Assembly (NCBI RefSeq): GCF_965277665.1
Contig: NZ_OZ255835.1
Coordinates: forward strand, 3,100,001-3,164,000
Direction of reading: 5' to 3'
Source of the DNA: Lichenicoccus sp965277665
Lineage (GTDB): Bacteria; Pseudomonadota; Alphaproteobacteria; Acetobacterales; Acetobacteraceae
DNA length: 64,000 nucleotides
Under the pieces are notes generated by a model that saw only the letters and a list, made by a program, of their open reading frames with translations, was not told the DNA's origin and ran no database searches. Position numbers and translations under genes: made by a program. This document shows positions 35,677 to 44,542 of this stretch, piece after piece (positions within the stretch are counted from its first letter, which is position 1; each line of letters opens with the position of its first letter).

Positions 35677-36876
35677 CTACAGAGTCTGCGCGGACCGCTC
35701 CAGGCGGGACCGCACGCCCACCGACACCATGCAGGCTGCATAGCCGAGCGCCGCGACGAACCAGACCGCGCCGGGCATGTCCAGGCGCGTTGCGCCGAAC
35801 GCCAGCGTCGCCAGGATCGGTCCGAGCACGCCCGAGAGGCTGTTGAGGCTCGCAAGGCTGCCCTGCAATTCGCCCTGCCGGTCCTCGCCCACTTCGCGTG
35901 ACATGGCGCTCTGCAGCGCGGGCGTTCCGACACCGGAGGCGCCGAACAGCGGCGTGATGGCGAAGGGCATCCAGCCGCGGCGGGCGATGCCCATCAGGGC
36001 GCAGGCCGCCACATCCAGACCCAGCCCGATCAGCAGGGTGCGCCGCTCGCCCAGGGAACGGGTCATCGGGCCGGGGAGCAGCATCTGCGCCAGTGCGAAC
36101 AACAGCCCGAACCAGGCGAACGACCAGCCGACGAGTGCAGGCCCCCAGCCGTAGCGGGCCTGCCCGTACAGCACCCACAGCGAGCCCGGGATCTGGGCGA
36201 GCAGGCAGAGCATGGCGTAGAGCGCGATGAGCGGCGCCAGCCCCGGCAGGCTGCCAATCCAGCGCAGCGAAGCGAAGACGTTGAGTTGCGCCAGCCGCAC
36301 CGGCGGACGCACGGCGCCGTGCGGTCGCCGCGGCTCCGGCAGCAGGAAAACCGCGAGCAGCAGGTTGAGGCCGTTGAAGCCCGCCGCCAGCAGGAAGGGC
36401 AACACCGGCGACATCTGGCCGAAGCTGCCGCCCAGCGCCGGCCCGGCGATCCAGCCCACGCCGAGCGCCGCATTCATGGTGCCATAGCGGCCGGAGCGTT
36501 CCTCCTGTGGCGTCAGGTCGGCAATCATCGCGGAGACGACGGCGAGGTTGGCGGCGGTCATGCCGCCGATCAGGCGTGCTGCGAACAGCAGCCAGAGCGA
36601 TAGCGCAAAGCCGGTCAGCAGGTAGTCCACGGTCCCGCCGGCCAGCGACAGCAGCAGGATGGGGCGTCGTCCGAACCGGTCGCTCAGCGCGCCCAGAACC
36701 GGGGCGAACAGGAACTGCATCGCGGCGAAGGCGGCAACCAGCAGGCCGTACTGCAGGACCACCGGGCCGCCTCCCGCCAGCCGCCGGAGCAGCGTGGGCA
36801 GGATCGGAATGATCAGGCCGACGCTGGTCGCGTCGATGAAGGCTGCCAGATACAGCACGGCCATCGCGCGCCTCAT
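35677..36876 (-). CDS. MFS drug efflux protein, TetA-like (DHA1 family)
   Basis: Twelve-helix antiporter of 399 residues. N-terminal FIDATSVGLIIPILPTLLR and the loop 2-3 motif GALSDRFGRRPILLLSLAG match tetracycline/multidrug DHA1 exporters of the TetA(G) style. RLIGGMTAANLAVVSAMIAD is the motif C region used by antiporters. ATG at 36876 preferred; a TTG lies one codon earlier. No adjacent TetR-type repressor is present, so regulation and substrate are unclear and resistance should not be assumed. Confidence 0.85.
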   Translation of the reverse strand: MRRAMAVLYLAAFIDATSVGLIIPILPTLLRRLAGGGPVVLQYGLLVAAFAAMQFLFAPVLGALSDRFGRRPILLLSLAGGTVDYLLTGFALSLWLLFAARLIGGMTAANLAVVSAMIADLTPQEERSGRYGTMNAALGVGWIAGPALGGSFGQMSPVLPFLLAAGFNGLNLLLAVFLLPEPRRPHGAVRPPVRLAQLNVFASLRWIGSLPGLAPLIALYAMLCLLAQIPGSLWVLYGQARYGWGPALVGWSFAWFGLLFALAQMLLPGPMTRSLGERRTLLIGLGLDVAACALMGIARRGWMPFAITPLFGASGVGTPALQSAMSREVGEDRQGELQGSLASLNSLSGVLGPILATLAFGATRLDMPGAVWFVAALGYAACMVSVGVRSRLERSAQTL

Positions 36877-37101
36877 CAAGACTCCCGGTCGGCGAGCTTC
36901 GCCAAGGGCGCGCTATAGCAGCATTCGACCGTATGCCAACGCGGGCGGTGCCATGTCGTGCATGAAGCCCGCTTATGAATGACGAACAACCAGGGGGCAG
37001 GCCACTGGAAGTCCATTTCAGGCGTACGAGCGCAATCTTGTGTGTTACAGTCTCGTCAGCTTGGGTACGCTGGAGCCCGCTTTTCGTTTCGGGTGGATTG
37101 A

Positions 37102-37815
37102 ATGCCGCAAATCAAATGGAGCAAGTCCCTGGTCCGGGGAACTGAGCGCCGCCGGACGTTCACGAGTTGGCAAATCCCGCAGGATATTAGGTCGGCTCAC
37201 GATATCCGGGACGGCGATTATCTAGATGCCACCGTACATTTCGGCCGGCGTCAGGTTCGCGGCAGTTTCCTTGTCACTAGCGGTGGCGAGCTTTCTGTTC
37301 GCACCAGGATCGCCGCGGACATACAGAAATACGCGTTGCAGGCTTCCGCAAGAACGATCTCGTTCAGCATGGAAGATTTCCTGACCGCTGTCGTCGATCC
37401 CGACGAGGGATCGGATGTCCCCGAAACCGAGCGGGCCGCGCTGATAGCCGCACGGATAGGACAGGGCAACTTTCGTGACGACCTGATGCGGATCTACGAG
37501 AACAGATGCGCTGTCACGAACGTCGACGTGCCCGCATTGCTGAGAGCGTCCCACATCAAGCCCTGGAGCAAGAGCAGCAACGCGGAGCGCCTGGATCCTG
37601 AAAACGGCATCCTGCTCGTTGCAACTCTGGATGCAGCCTTCGACGCAATACTCATCTCGTTCGGAGATGATGGGTCGATGCTGTTCCACCCTCAGCTTGG
37701 ACCAGATCCCACTGCAACTCTCGGTATAAGGCAGGGTAGTCGACTCACTCGTGCGCCGTCCACGAAGCAGGGCTCATTCCTCGGGTCTCATCGCGAGTCT
37801 GCTCGCCTGGAGTAG
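37102..37815 (+). CDS. HNH endonuclease domain protein
   Basis: A 237-residue protein. The N-terminal part (about 1-110) includes RRTFTSWQIPQDIR and YLDATVHFGRRQVRG, which may be a recognition domain. The C-terminal HNH nuclease has RIYENRCAVTN, then ASHIKPWSKSSN and RLDPENGILLVATLDAAFD. This is the restriction-associated HNH type in which the His of ASHIKPW and the Asn of ENGILL coordinate metal. The end (GSFLGSHRESARLE) departs from the usual YHR ending. Base composition is visibly lower in GC than neighbours, suggesting recent gain. No methyltransferase partner was found, so it may be solitary or McrA-like. Confidence 0.78.
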   Translation: MPQIKWSKSLVRGTERRRTFTSWQIPQDIRSAHDIRDGDYLDATVHFGRRQVRGSFLVTSGGELSVRTRIAADIQKYALQASARTISFSMEDFLTAVVDPDEGSDVPETERAALIAARIGQGNFRDDLMRIYENRCAVTNVDVPALLRASHIKPWSKSSNAERLDPENGILLVATLDAAFDAILISFGDDGSMLFHPQLGPDPTATLGIRQGSRLTRAPSTKQGSFLGSHRESARLE

Positions 37816-37877
37816 CTCACTCGACAGCGAGTTCTCCACGATCGTGGGATGGCTGTACGCCGATGCTCGGTCTGGTC

Positions 37878-38000
37878 CTACGGCCTGATACCGACGACGG
37901 CGAAGGCCTCCACCAGCGGCGCCGGATCCTCGAACTCGGTCTCGAAGCTGAGCTGCTCGACGCGGTGCGAGGTTAAGGGCCGTTCGCCAGCTTGCTCTCG
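37878..38000 (-). pseudogene. C-terminal remnant of a small unknown protein
   Basis: In the minus frame ending with TAG at 37878-37880, sequence reads RPLTSHRVEQLSFETEFEDP and then APLVEAFAVVGIRP. Its composition and third-position GC look coding, but no ATG, GTG or TTG precedes it and it overlaps the end of the neighbouring coiled-coil gene. I do not recognise it; treated as a remnant or as a gene with a non-standard start. Confidence 0.35.
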
Positions 38001-38215
38001 AGCAGCGCCAGGCGATCCTCCAAGGCATCCATGCGTTCCTCGGCGTGCGCTCGGGTCACCCTGTCGCCAGCGGTGTCCTGGCGCACTCTGGCCACATCCA
38101 GGGTCAGCGCGGTCAGTTGTCGCCGGATGACTGCGGTGTCGGTTTTCAGCGCGCCAAGATCGGCCTGGATCGCCCGCAGGGTAGGCATCACCATGTCACT
38201 CGGCTGGTCGCTCAC
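37973..38215 (-). CDS. Small coiled-coil protein, unknown function
   Basis: An 80-residue protein from GTG at 38215 (VSDQPSDMVMPTLRAIQADL). It is almost entirely helical with heptad-like spacing of Leu, Val and Ala (LKTDTAVIRRQLTALTLDVA, then ERMDALEDRLALLESKLANG), so a short oligomerising coiled coil is likely. It starts within a GTGA overlap with the preceding small ORF, implying coupled translation. No family recognised. Possible relic of a mobile element, given the HNH gene next to it. Confidence 0.6.
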   Translation of the reverse strand: MSDQPSDMVMPTLRAIQADLGALKTDTAVIRRQLTALTLDVARVRQDTAGDRVTRAHAEERMDALEDRLALLESKLANGP

Positions 38216-38322
38216 TTCGTGCGCTCCTTCGCATCCGGTACGATCTCGGGATAGTCGGCCAGGACGCGCAGCAGCACCAGCGCGTCGTTGGTCACGGGTG
38301 CGGTGCCGCGCGCCTGATGCAT
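38212..38322 (-). CDS. Small ORF, unknown, coupled to coiled-coil gene
   Basis: Thirty-six residues from the only ATG (complement of 38320-38322): MHQARGTAPVTNDALVLLRV and LADYPEIVPDAKERTK. The frame stays open upstream with plausible coding sequence (EATRREALDATVQRLA) but no standard start, so the true N-terminus may be lost or use a rare codon. It ends in a GTGA overlap with the coiled-coil gene. Function unknown. Confidence 0.45.
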   Translation of the reverse strand: MHQARGTAPVTNDALVLLRVLADYPEIVPDAKERTK

Positions 38323-38422
38323 CGCGAGCCGCTGGACGGTGGCGTCCAGGGCCTCGCGTCTCGTTGCCTCGCTGGCGGTTGATCGGCCCGATCGGCGTCG
38401 GTTCCGGCCCGGCCAGCAAAGG

Positions 38423-39676
38423 TCAGGCGAGCAGGTGCGCGACCCGGACCGGAACCGGCGGATGCGTGTCGTGCACCAGGGAGAACAGCGGATCGGGCGT
38501 CAGCGTGCTGGCATTGTCGCGCGCCAGCCGGGTCAGCGCCGAGACCATCGGCGCCGCCCCCACCATCGAACGGGCAAAATCGTCGGCCTGGAACTCGTGC
38601 CGGCGCGAGATCGCGCGGCCGAACAGGCCGAGCACCGGGGACGCCGCCGAGGCCAGCATGAAGCCGAGCAGCAGACCCAGCGCCGGGTCGGCGTGTCGCA
38701 TGCCGAAGCCGGACAGCAGCCAGGGCTGCCGGCACAGCCAGCCGACCACCGCCAGCATCGCGAACAGGGTGACGATGCTGCGCAGCGCGCCGGTCAGGGT
38801 ATGGCGATGCTTGAAGTGCCCGAGTTCGTGCGCAACGATCGCCTCGATCTCGTCGGGCGCGTGTTTCGCCAGCAGGGTGTCGAACAGCACGATGCGCTTG
38901 GTCGGGCCGAAGCCCACGAAGAAGGCGTTGCCCCGGCTGGACCGGCGCGACGCGTCCATCTCGAACAGCCCGTCGGAGCGAAAGCCGCAGCGGGCGAGCA
39001 GCGCCTCCAGGCGTGCCGCGAGGTCCCCGTCGAGCGGCGTGAAGCGGTTGAACCAGGGTGCGACGAGGCGGACATAGACGGTCGGCGCGGCCAGCATGAG
39101 GACGGTCAGCGCCGCCCAGGTGTAGATCCACCACGGTCCCTTCAGGTCGCGCAGCGCCCACAGGATGCCGGCCGCCAGCGGGCCGCCGATGAGCGCGGTC
39201 AGCAGCATCCCCTTGAGCCGGTCACGGATGAACAGGCCGGGGGTCTTGCGGTTGAAGCCGTAGCGCTGCTCCAGCCCGAGGTCGCGCGCCGCCGCCAGCG
39301 GCAGCGACACCAGGCTCGAGCCGAGGCCGAGGATGCCGAGGATCACCAGGCTGCGGCCGATCGACGGCGCCATCCAGCCGGACACCAGGCCGGTGACGGC
39401 ATCGAGCGCCCACAGCAGGGCGACGAAGGTGATGGCCAGATCGGCGGCAGACGCGAACGCGTCGAGGCGCAACCGGTCGCCTGTGTAGTCCGCCGAACGG
39501 CGATGGTCCTCGAGCGTCACCGACGCGGCGAAGGCGGCCGGGACCTGCTCGCGATGGCGCCGCACGCAGGCCGCCTGCCGCCGCCCGACATAGAACTCGA
39601 ACGCCCACCAGGCGGTGCAGAGCGCGAGATAGGCCAGCAGCAGGATCGGCACGGGCAGGATCTCCAGCGTCAGCAA
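38423..39676 (-). CDS. M48 family metalloprotease, Ste24/CAAX protease 1-like
   Basis: Integral membrane zinc protease of 417 residues. The catalytic HExxH is in IVAHELGHFKHRH near 290, with a third ligand Glu in RRHEFQADDFARSMVG near 355. The N-terminal half holds several membrane segments and the Ste24-type loop ARDLGLEQRYGFNRKTPGLF. RGNAFFVGFGPTKRIVLFDTLL is also diagnostic. TTG at 39676 is the first plausible start, as an in-frame stop lies shortly upstream. In bacteria these proteases take part in membrane protein quality control; prenylated substrates are not implied. Confidence 0.9.
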   Translation of the reverse strand: MLTLEILPVPILLLAYLALCTAWWAFEFYVGRRQAACVRRHREQVPAAFAASVTLEDHRRSADYTGDRLRLDAFASAADLAITFVALLWALDAVTGLVSGWMAPSIGRSLVILGILGLGSSLVSLPLAAARDLGLEQRYGFNRKTPGLFIRDRLKGMLLTALIGGPLAAGILWALRDLKGPWWIYTWAALTVLMLAAPTVYVRLVAPWFNRFTPLDGDLAARLEALLARCGFRSDGLFEMDASRRSSRGNAFFVGFGPTKRIVLFDTLLAKHAPDEIEAIVAHELGHFKHRHTLTGALRSIVTLFAMLAVVGWLCRQPWLLSGFGMRHADPALGLLLGFMLASAASPVLGLFGRAISRRHEFQADDFARSMVGAAPMVSALTRLARDNASTLTPDPLFSLVHDTHPPVPVRVAHLLA

Positions 39677-39757
39677 CAGGCCGGCCGTGCAGATCTATGG
39701 CTTCCAGCCAGGCGGCGAAAGAGGCATGCAGGCCTGGTGTCACCGGGAGGGTTAGCG

Positions 39758-40540
39758 ATGGGCACCAGCGAGATCGAGCGCGCCGGCCACGCCTTCGTCG
39801 CCGCGCAGTATGCGCCGCGCGCCCAGGCCTATGTCAGCAGCCCCACCCACAGCAGCGGCGCCGACCTCGACCAGGTCGAGGCGCTGCTACGCGAGACGGG
39901 ACACGGTGCGCGGGTGCTCGATCTCGGCTGCGGCGGCGGCCATGTCAGCTTCCGCGCGGCGCCGCATGTGGCGCAGGTGGTGGCGTGCGACCTGACGCCC
40001 AGCATGCTGGAGGCGGTGGCCGCCGAGGCGCGGGCGCGTGGGCTTGCCAACATCACCGTGCAGCAGGCGGCCGCCGAGCGGTTGCCGTTCGCAGACGGCC
40101 GCTTCGACTTCGTGCTGTCGCGTTTCAGCGCGCATCACTGGCACGGCTTCGAGGCCGGGCTGCGCGAGGTGCTGCGGGTGCTCGGGCCCGGCGGACGCGC
40201 GGTCTTCATCGACACCGTCACGCCGGCCTCGGCCCTGCTCGACACCTACCTGCAGGCGATCGAGGTGCTGCGCGATGCGTCGCACGTGCGCAACTATACG
40301 CTGGCCGAATGGGTGGCGGCGCTGGCGCGTGCGGGTCTGCAGGTCGGCGGGATCACGCCGCGACGGCTGAGGCTGGACTTCACGGCGTGGATCGACCGTA
40401 CCAGCACCGAGATGCTGCGGACGCAGGCGATCCTCGCGCTGCAGGCGACAGCGCCCGCTGCGGTGCGCGAGCATTTCCGGATCGAACCCGACGGCAGCTT
40501 CGAGATCGATACCGTCACCTGCATCGCCGTGGCCGGCTGA
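39758..40540 (+). CDS. SAM-dependent methyltransferase (UbiE/YcgJ-like, class I)
   Basis: A 260-residue Rossmann-fold methyltransferase. Motif I VLDLGCGGGHVSFRAA binds SAM near residues 53-68, the acidic motif II end is VVACDLTPSML, motif post-I is AAAERLPFADGRFDFVLSRF and FSAHHWHGFEAGLREVLRVL follows. A strong ribosome site GGGAGG (39744-39750) fixes the ATG at 39758. It diverges from the M48 protease and converges on gspK (18 bp gap). The substrate is not identifiable; small-molecule or quinone methylation is typical for this subgroup. Confidence 0.85.
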   Translation: MGTSEIERAGHAFVAAQYAPRAQAYVSSPTHSSGADLDQVEALLRETGHGARVLDLGCGGGHVSFRAAPHVAQVVACDLTPSMLEAVAAEARARGLANITVQQAAAERLPFADGRFDFVLSRFSAHHWHGFEAGLREVLRVLGPGGRAVFIDTVTPASALLDTYLQAIEVLRDASHVRNYTLAEWVAALARAGLQVGGITPRRLRLDFTAWIDRTSTEMLRTQAILALQATAPAAVREHFRIEPDGSFEIDTVTCIAVAG

Positions 40541-40558
40541 TCAGCGCTTCGCCGCCCT

Positions 40559-41401
40559 TCAACGCTGCCAGGTCATGACATCGAACGGCGGAACAGCGAC
40601 GGCGGTGCGGCCGCCGGCCTGGTTGGGCGGCTCCACCCGCAGCACTGCCTGCCGGGCCGCCCGCGCCCCATCCGGTCCGGTCGCCACCGCGCTCACCAGC
40701 ACGACCGTCTCGTCGGCCTCGGCGTTGGTCAGCGCCGGCGCCGCGCCGGTCGCAAGTTCGATGGCTCGCAGCACCACCGGATCGGCAGCATTCGGATCGG
40801 GGTCGGTGTCGCGATACAGCGAGAGATGCGGCACCATGCAGGCCAGCAGGTTCGGGGTTACTCCCAGCACCAGCCCGATCTCGGCCAGGCTCTCGAACGC
40901 GGCTCCCGGAGGGCCGTAATCGCGGCCGGCCTGCCGGTATGCCGCCGGCCCGAAATCCGTCTGCGCACCGGGATAGCGCCAGGCCACCATCGCGGACGCC
41001 GCCTGCACCGCGGCACCGCTTTCCGCGCCGCAGGCGCGCAGCAACCCGGCCAGCAGTTCGACCGATGCAATGCTCGGGTTGATCAGGCCGGCCTGGTTGT
41101 CGAGGCGCACCCGGATGCCGGCGCCGTCCTGCCGCAGATCGTGCACCGCGCCGTTCGCCGGCCAGTGCGCGGTGCCGCCGGCGACCAGATGGTAGCCGGC
41201 TTCCTGCACCGCGCCATCGGCCGCCGCCTGCAGCGCCGCGGCATTCCTCAGGTTGCCCGCGAGACGCACTGCCTGTCGCCCCGAGCCGGCGATCTGGCTG
41301 ATCAGCAGCGACAGCAGCGCCAGCGTCCACAACACGATCAGCAGCGCAAAGCCCGCCTCGCGGGCCTGCCAAGTGCCATTCGGGCGCAGAGGCGTTTTCA
41401 A
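40559..41401 (-). CDS. gspK: Type II secretion tip pseudopilin GspK
   Basis: Largest minor pseudopilin (280 residues), capping the pseudopilus tip with GspI and GspJ. The processing site is EAG|FALLIVLWTLALLSLLIS; GspK proteins characteristically lack the Glu at +5, and here the residue is Ile. The body has LDNQAGLINPSIASVELL, where the Asn-rich start of the helical domain lies. It begins with a TTG (complement of 41399-41401) 10 bp after gspD, and is the last gene of this operon. Its partners gspI and gspJ are 30 kb away. Confidence 0.88.
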   Translation of the reverse strand: MKTPLRPNGTWQAREAGFALLIVLWTLALLSLLISQIAGSGRQAVRLAGNLRNAAALQAAADGAVQEAGYHLVAGGTAHWPANGAVHDLRQDGAGIRVRLDNQAGLINPSIASVELLAGLLRACGAESGAAVQAASAMVAWRYPGAQTDFGPAAYRQAGRDYGPPGAAFESLAEIGLVLGVTPNLLACMVPHLSLYRDTDPDPNAADPVVLRAIELATGAAPALTNAEADETVVLVSAVATGPDGARAARQAVLRVEPPNQAGGRTAVAVPPFDVMTWQR

Positions 41402-41411
41402 ACCGCCTCTC

Positions 41412-43823
41412 TCAGTGTTCGAGGTTCAGGCTGCGCTTGAGCCGCTGATTCGGATCGGCGCTGCCGTTCGCCGCCGCGGAGTCGTCCGGCACCGCCGCGG
41501 CGCCGCTGAGATGCTCGCGCAAATCCTCGGTCAGGGCCTGCGCGTCGTGCTGGTCGCGCACCACATGCGGCGTGATCAGCACCAGCAGCTCCTCGCGCAT
41601 GCGGGTGTTGGTCTGCGTACCGCCCAGCAGCCCGAGCAGCGGGATGTCCTTCAGCCACGGAATGCCGCTGCTAGCGCGGTTGGTGTTGTCGCGGATCAGG
41701 CCGGCGATGCCGACCGTCTGGCCGTCCGCCACCACCACCCGCGAATTGACGTTCTGGGTGTTGAAGGTCGGCGAGTTGACGCCCACGGTGGTGACGCCGG
41801 TCGCCACCGTGCTCACCTCCTGGCTGACATCGAGCGTCACCATGCCGCCGGTGTTGATGCGCGGCGTCACCTCCAGGATCACGCCGATCGGCTGGTACTG
41901 GATCTGGCTCACGATGGACGCCGTGCTGGTCAGCGTGCTCTGCGCGGTGCCGCTCTGGTACGGCACCAGCGAACCGACCTGCAGGCGCGCCGGCTGGTTG
42001 TCCACCACCATGAGCTCGGGCGAGGACAGCACATGCACCTTGGTGACCGCTTGCAGCGCCGAGATCGCCAGCGGGCCGCCGCCGGCGCCGAGACCACCGA
42101 TCACCAGGCCGGGCAGGGTGGCGCCGAGGCCCGCGGTGGACACCGTGTTGGCAATTGTACCTGTGACGGACGTGCTGGCGTTGCTGAGCACGCCGTTGAT
42201 GCCGCCCGACTTGAAGAAGAACTGGGTGCCGTATTGCAGGTTGTCGTTGAGGTCGACCTCGGCGACGATGGCGTCGATCCGTACCTGCAACGGGACGATG
42301 TCGATCCGTCGCAGCATCTGGCTGACCGCATCGGTTTCGTGTTCGGTTCCGTACACCAGCACCGCATTGTTCTGCGTGTTCGCGATGATGCGCATGGTGT
42401 TGTCGGCGGAGGCGCCGTTGCCGCCGGCATTGTCCAGCCCTCCCAGCAGCGGGTTGGCGGACGCCCCGCCACCGCTCGGGGGCGTCGGGCTGCCGGTCGA
42501 GCCGGCGCTGCTGCCGCCGCCGGAGCTCGAGCCGGTACTGCTGCCGATGCCGCCGATGCTGCCGCCGCCGATGCCGCCGCCGCTGCCGCTGAGCGAGTTG
42601 CCGCCGCCGAGCGAGCTGCCGGTGCCCAGCGTGCTGCCGCTGCCGGACTGCTGGCCGCTGAGTGCCCCGCCCTGCGGCAGCTGCCTTGGCGGGCTCGGCT
42701 GCACCGTCACGTTGTTCGGGGTGAAGGCCTGCTGCAGCAGGTTGGCGGTGTCGTCGGCGTGGCTGTTCTGCAGGTAGTACACGTGCCAGGCGCGGATCGT
42801 GTTGCGCCGGCTGCGCTCGATCAGCGCGAACAGGCGGCGCGCCGCCGTGATGTACGAGGGCTGCGGCGAGGTCACCAGCACCGCATCGACCCGGCTCATC
42901 GGGATCACCCGGACGATATCGGCGAGCGTCTTGTTCTGGCCGCGCAGCGCGTCCTGCAGCGAGGACGCCATGTCCTTGGCGGTGCCGCTCTCGACCGGCA
43001 GCAGCACGTAGGACTGCCCGGCCAGCGCATCGACGTCGAACGCCGAGACCATGTCGAGCAGCGTGTTGCGCGCCTGCGGGTCGCCCGCGATCAGCAGTGC
43101 GTTGCTGCCCGGCACGGCGGTGACCTTGGCGCCCTGGCCGACGAACGGCTGCAGCGCCTTGGCGAGATCCTCCGCATTGGCATAGTGCAGCTGCACCGCG
43201 GAGGCGCCGCCGACCGACGCCCCCTCCGCCAGCGCCATGTTGGCCGAGCTGCCGGCGCCGGCCCCACCGGCGCCCCCGGCGACGCCGACGCTCACGATCC
43301 GGTACAGGCCGCCCGACTGCAGCATCTCGGCGCCGACCTGGGCCAGCAGTGCCTGCATCGTCGGCAGCAGCTGGCGCGTGGTGAGCGGGGTCGCGGTATG
43401 CAGGGTCACGGTGCCCTTCACTGCGGGATCGATCGTGTAGTTGACCTTCAGCAGCGTGCCGAGGATCTGCGACGCCGCGTCGCGGATGTCGGTATCGGCG
43501 AAATCCAGCGTGATGGTGCCGCGCTCGTCGATGCGGGCGTTCGGCGCGCCTTGCGCGCTGCCGGCGCCCCCCGGGCTGCGGCCATAGCTGTACAGCGCCG
43601 GTCCCACCGCGGTCGGCGCTCCGAGGCCGCCATCGATGCGAGGCTCGACCCGCGGATACGATCGGCTGGGGGCGGGCAGCGGCCCGATCACCGGCTGGTC
43701 CGGCGGACTGCACCCGGCCAGCGCCACCAGCAGGCTGGTGGCGAGCAGCAGGGACCGCCCTGAGGCGGAAGGGCCGGTCAGGCGGCCAGGCGGCAGAGAC
43801 ATCGGCACAGACATGTCGCTCAT
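41412..43823 (-). CDS. gspD: Type II secretion outer-membrane secretin GspD
   Basis: Outer-membrane channel subunit, 803 residues, with a lipobox (ALAGC near residue 38) rather than a plain signal peptide. N0-N3 domains occupy about 95-480: DTDIRDAASQILGTLLKVNY, ANAEDLAKALQPFVGQGAKV and DDTANLLQQAFTPNNVTVQP are recognisable. A Gly/Ser-rich insert (about 385-455) sits in the N3 region. The secretin core follows with NNAVLVYGTEHE, VRIDAIVAEVDLNDNLQYG and VDNQPARLQVGSLVPYQ, and the C-terminal DIPLLGLLGGTQTNTREELL-like gate region. Its ATG directly follows the stop of the upstream gene with no gap. Confidence 0.95.
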   Translation of the reverse strand: MSDMSVPMSLPPGRLTGPSASGRSLLLATSLLVALAGCSPPDQPVIGPLPAPSRSYPRVEPRIDGGLGAPTAVGPALYSYGRSPGGAGSAQGAPNARIDERGTITLDFADTDIRDAASQILGTLLKVNYTIDPAVKGTVTLHTATPLTTRQLLPTMQALLAQVGAEMLQSGGLYRIVSVGVAGGAGGAGAGSSANMALAEGASVGGASAVQLHYANAEDLAKALQPFVGQGAKVTAVPGSNALLIAGDPQARNTLLDMVSAFDVDALAGQSYVLLPVESGTAKDMASSLQDALRGQNKTLADIVRVIPMSRVDAVLVTSPQPSYITAARRLFALIERSRRNTIRAWHVYYLQNSHADDTANLLQQAFTPNNVTVQPSPPRQLPQGGALSGQQSGSGSTLGTGSSLGGGNSLSGSGGGIGGGSIGGIGSSTGSSSGGGSSAGSTGSPTPPSGGGASANPLLGGLDNAGGNGASADNTMRIIANTQNNAVLVYGTEHETDAVSQMLRRIDIVPLQVRIDAIVAEVDLNDNLQYGTQFFFKSGGINGVLSNASTSVTGTIANTVSTAGLGATLPGLVIGGLGAGGGPLAISALQAVTKVHVLSSPELMVVDNQPARLQVGSLVPYQSGTAQSTLTSTASIVSQIQYQPIGVILEVTPRINTGGMVTLDVSQEVSTVATGVTTVGVNSPTFNTQNVNSRVVVADGQTVGIAGLIRDNTNRASSGIPWLKDIPLLGLLGGTQTNTRMREELLVLITPHVVRDQHDAQALTEDLREHLSGAAAVPDDSAAANGSADPNQRLKRSLNLEH

Positions 43824-44537
43824 TTATCGGCGGGAGGGATTCGTAGCGGCGGGCAGCCCGACGCCGGGCGGCGGGCTGCTGCCGGCGGGAGCCGCGACCT
43901 GCGGCCTGAACGGTCCGGGCATCGCGCCCCCACGCGCGGGCGCACCGGCCGGCAGCGCCCCGCCGCCGGGGCGCAGGCGCGCGCGCAGCATGTCCAGGAT
44001 GGAAGTCCCCGGCGGCGGCGGCGTCCGCTGGCCTGGGGTTCCGGCAGCCTGGGTCGGCGGCCCGTTATTGTCGTAATGCGGCAGCATGTGCTGCTTGCCG
44101 TTCGGGCCGGTCACATCGATCCCGTCGGCGGTGATCGCGCGGATCAGGTAGGGTCCGACCTGGGCGCCGACACCGGCGAGGATCGCGCGGGCGTCGCCGG
44201 CGCCGGCAAAGATTGCGTGGTCGCCGGCCGGTCCGACGATGATGCCGGCCAGGCGCGGCGGCGCCGTGGCGGCGGCCGCGGCGGCGGCGCTCGGTCGGCG
44301 CGACGGGCTGAACAGCGGCCGCTCCAGGATCGTGCGGCTCCACGCCTCCTGCAAGGCCCCACCCTGGGTGCCCGACGGCAGCGCCGGCGGCGTCTGGCGG
44401 CCGGCTGCGGGCTGCCGGCTGGATATGGCTGTCGATCGCACCTGCTCTCCGGCTGCCGGGCCCAGCAGTTCCACGGCGATTGCTCCCACGAGCAGGGCAG
44501 CGAGCGCAACCAGCGCAACAAAACGGTACCGCAGCAT
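43824..44537 (-). CDS. gspC: Type II secretion inner-membrane protein GspC/GspN-like
   Basis: A 237-residue bitopic protein linking the inner-membrane platform to the secretin. One membrane segment (FVALVALAALLVGAIAVELL) is followed by a periplasmic homology region: RPLFSPSRRP, LAGIIVGPAGDHAIFAG and AQVGPYLIRAITADGIDVTG. No PDZ domain is present; the C-terminus is instead a Pro/Gly-rich tail. That makes it nearer XpsN/GspN-type or minimal GspC proteins. Gene order L-M-C/N-D-K supports the role. It abuts gspD and is 5 bp from gspM. Confidence 0.75.
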   Translation of the reverse strand: MLRYRFVALVALAALLVGAIAVELLGPAAGEQVRSTAISSRQPAAGRQTPPALPSGTQGGALQEAWSRTILERPLFSPSRRPSAAAAAAATAPPRLAGIIVGPAGDHAIFAGAGDARAILAGVGAQVGPYLIRAITADGIDVTGPNGKQHMLPHYDNNGPPTQAAGTPGQRTPPPPGTSILDMLRARLRPGGGALPAGAPARGGAMPGPFRPQVAAPAGSSPPPGVGLPAATNPSRR

Positions 44538-44542
44538 CGCGC

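Noticed and set aside
41253..43763. Long plus-strand frame opposite gspD
   Set aside because: Low-complexity Arg/Gln/Ala composition and perfect overlap with a clear secretin gene; an antisense shadow.
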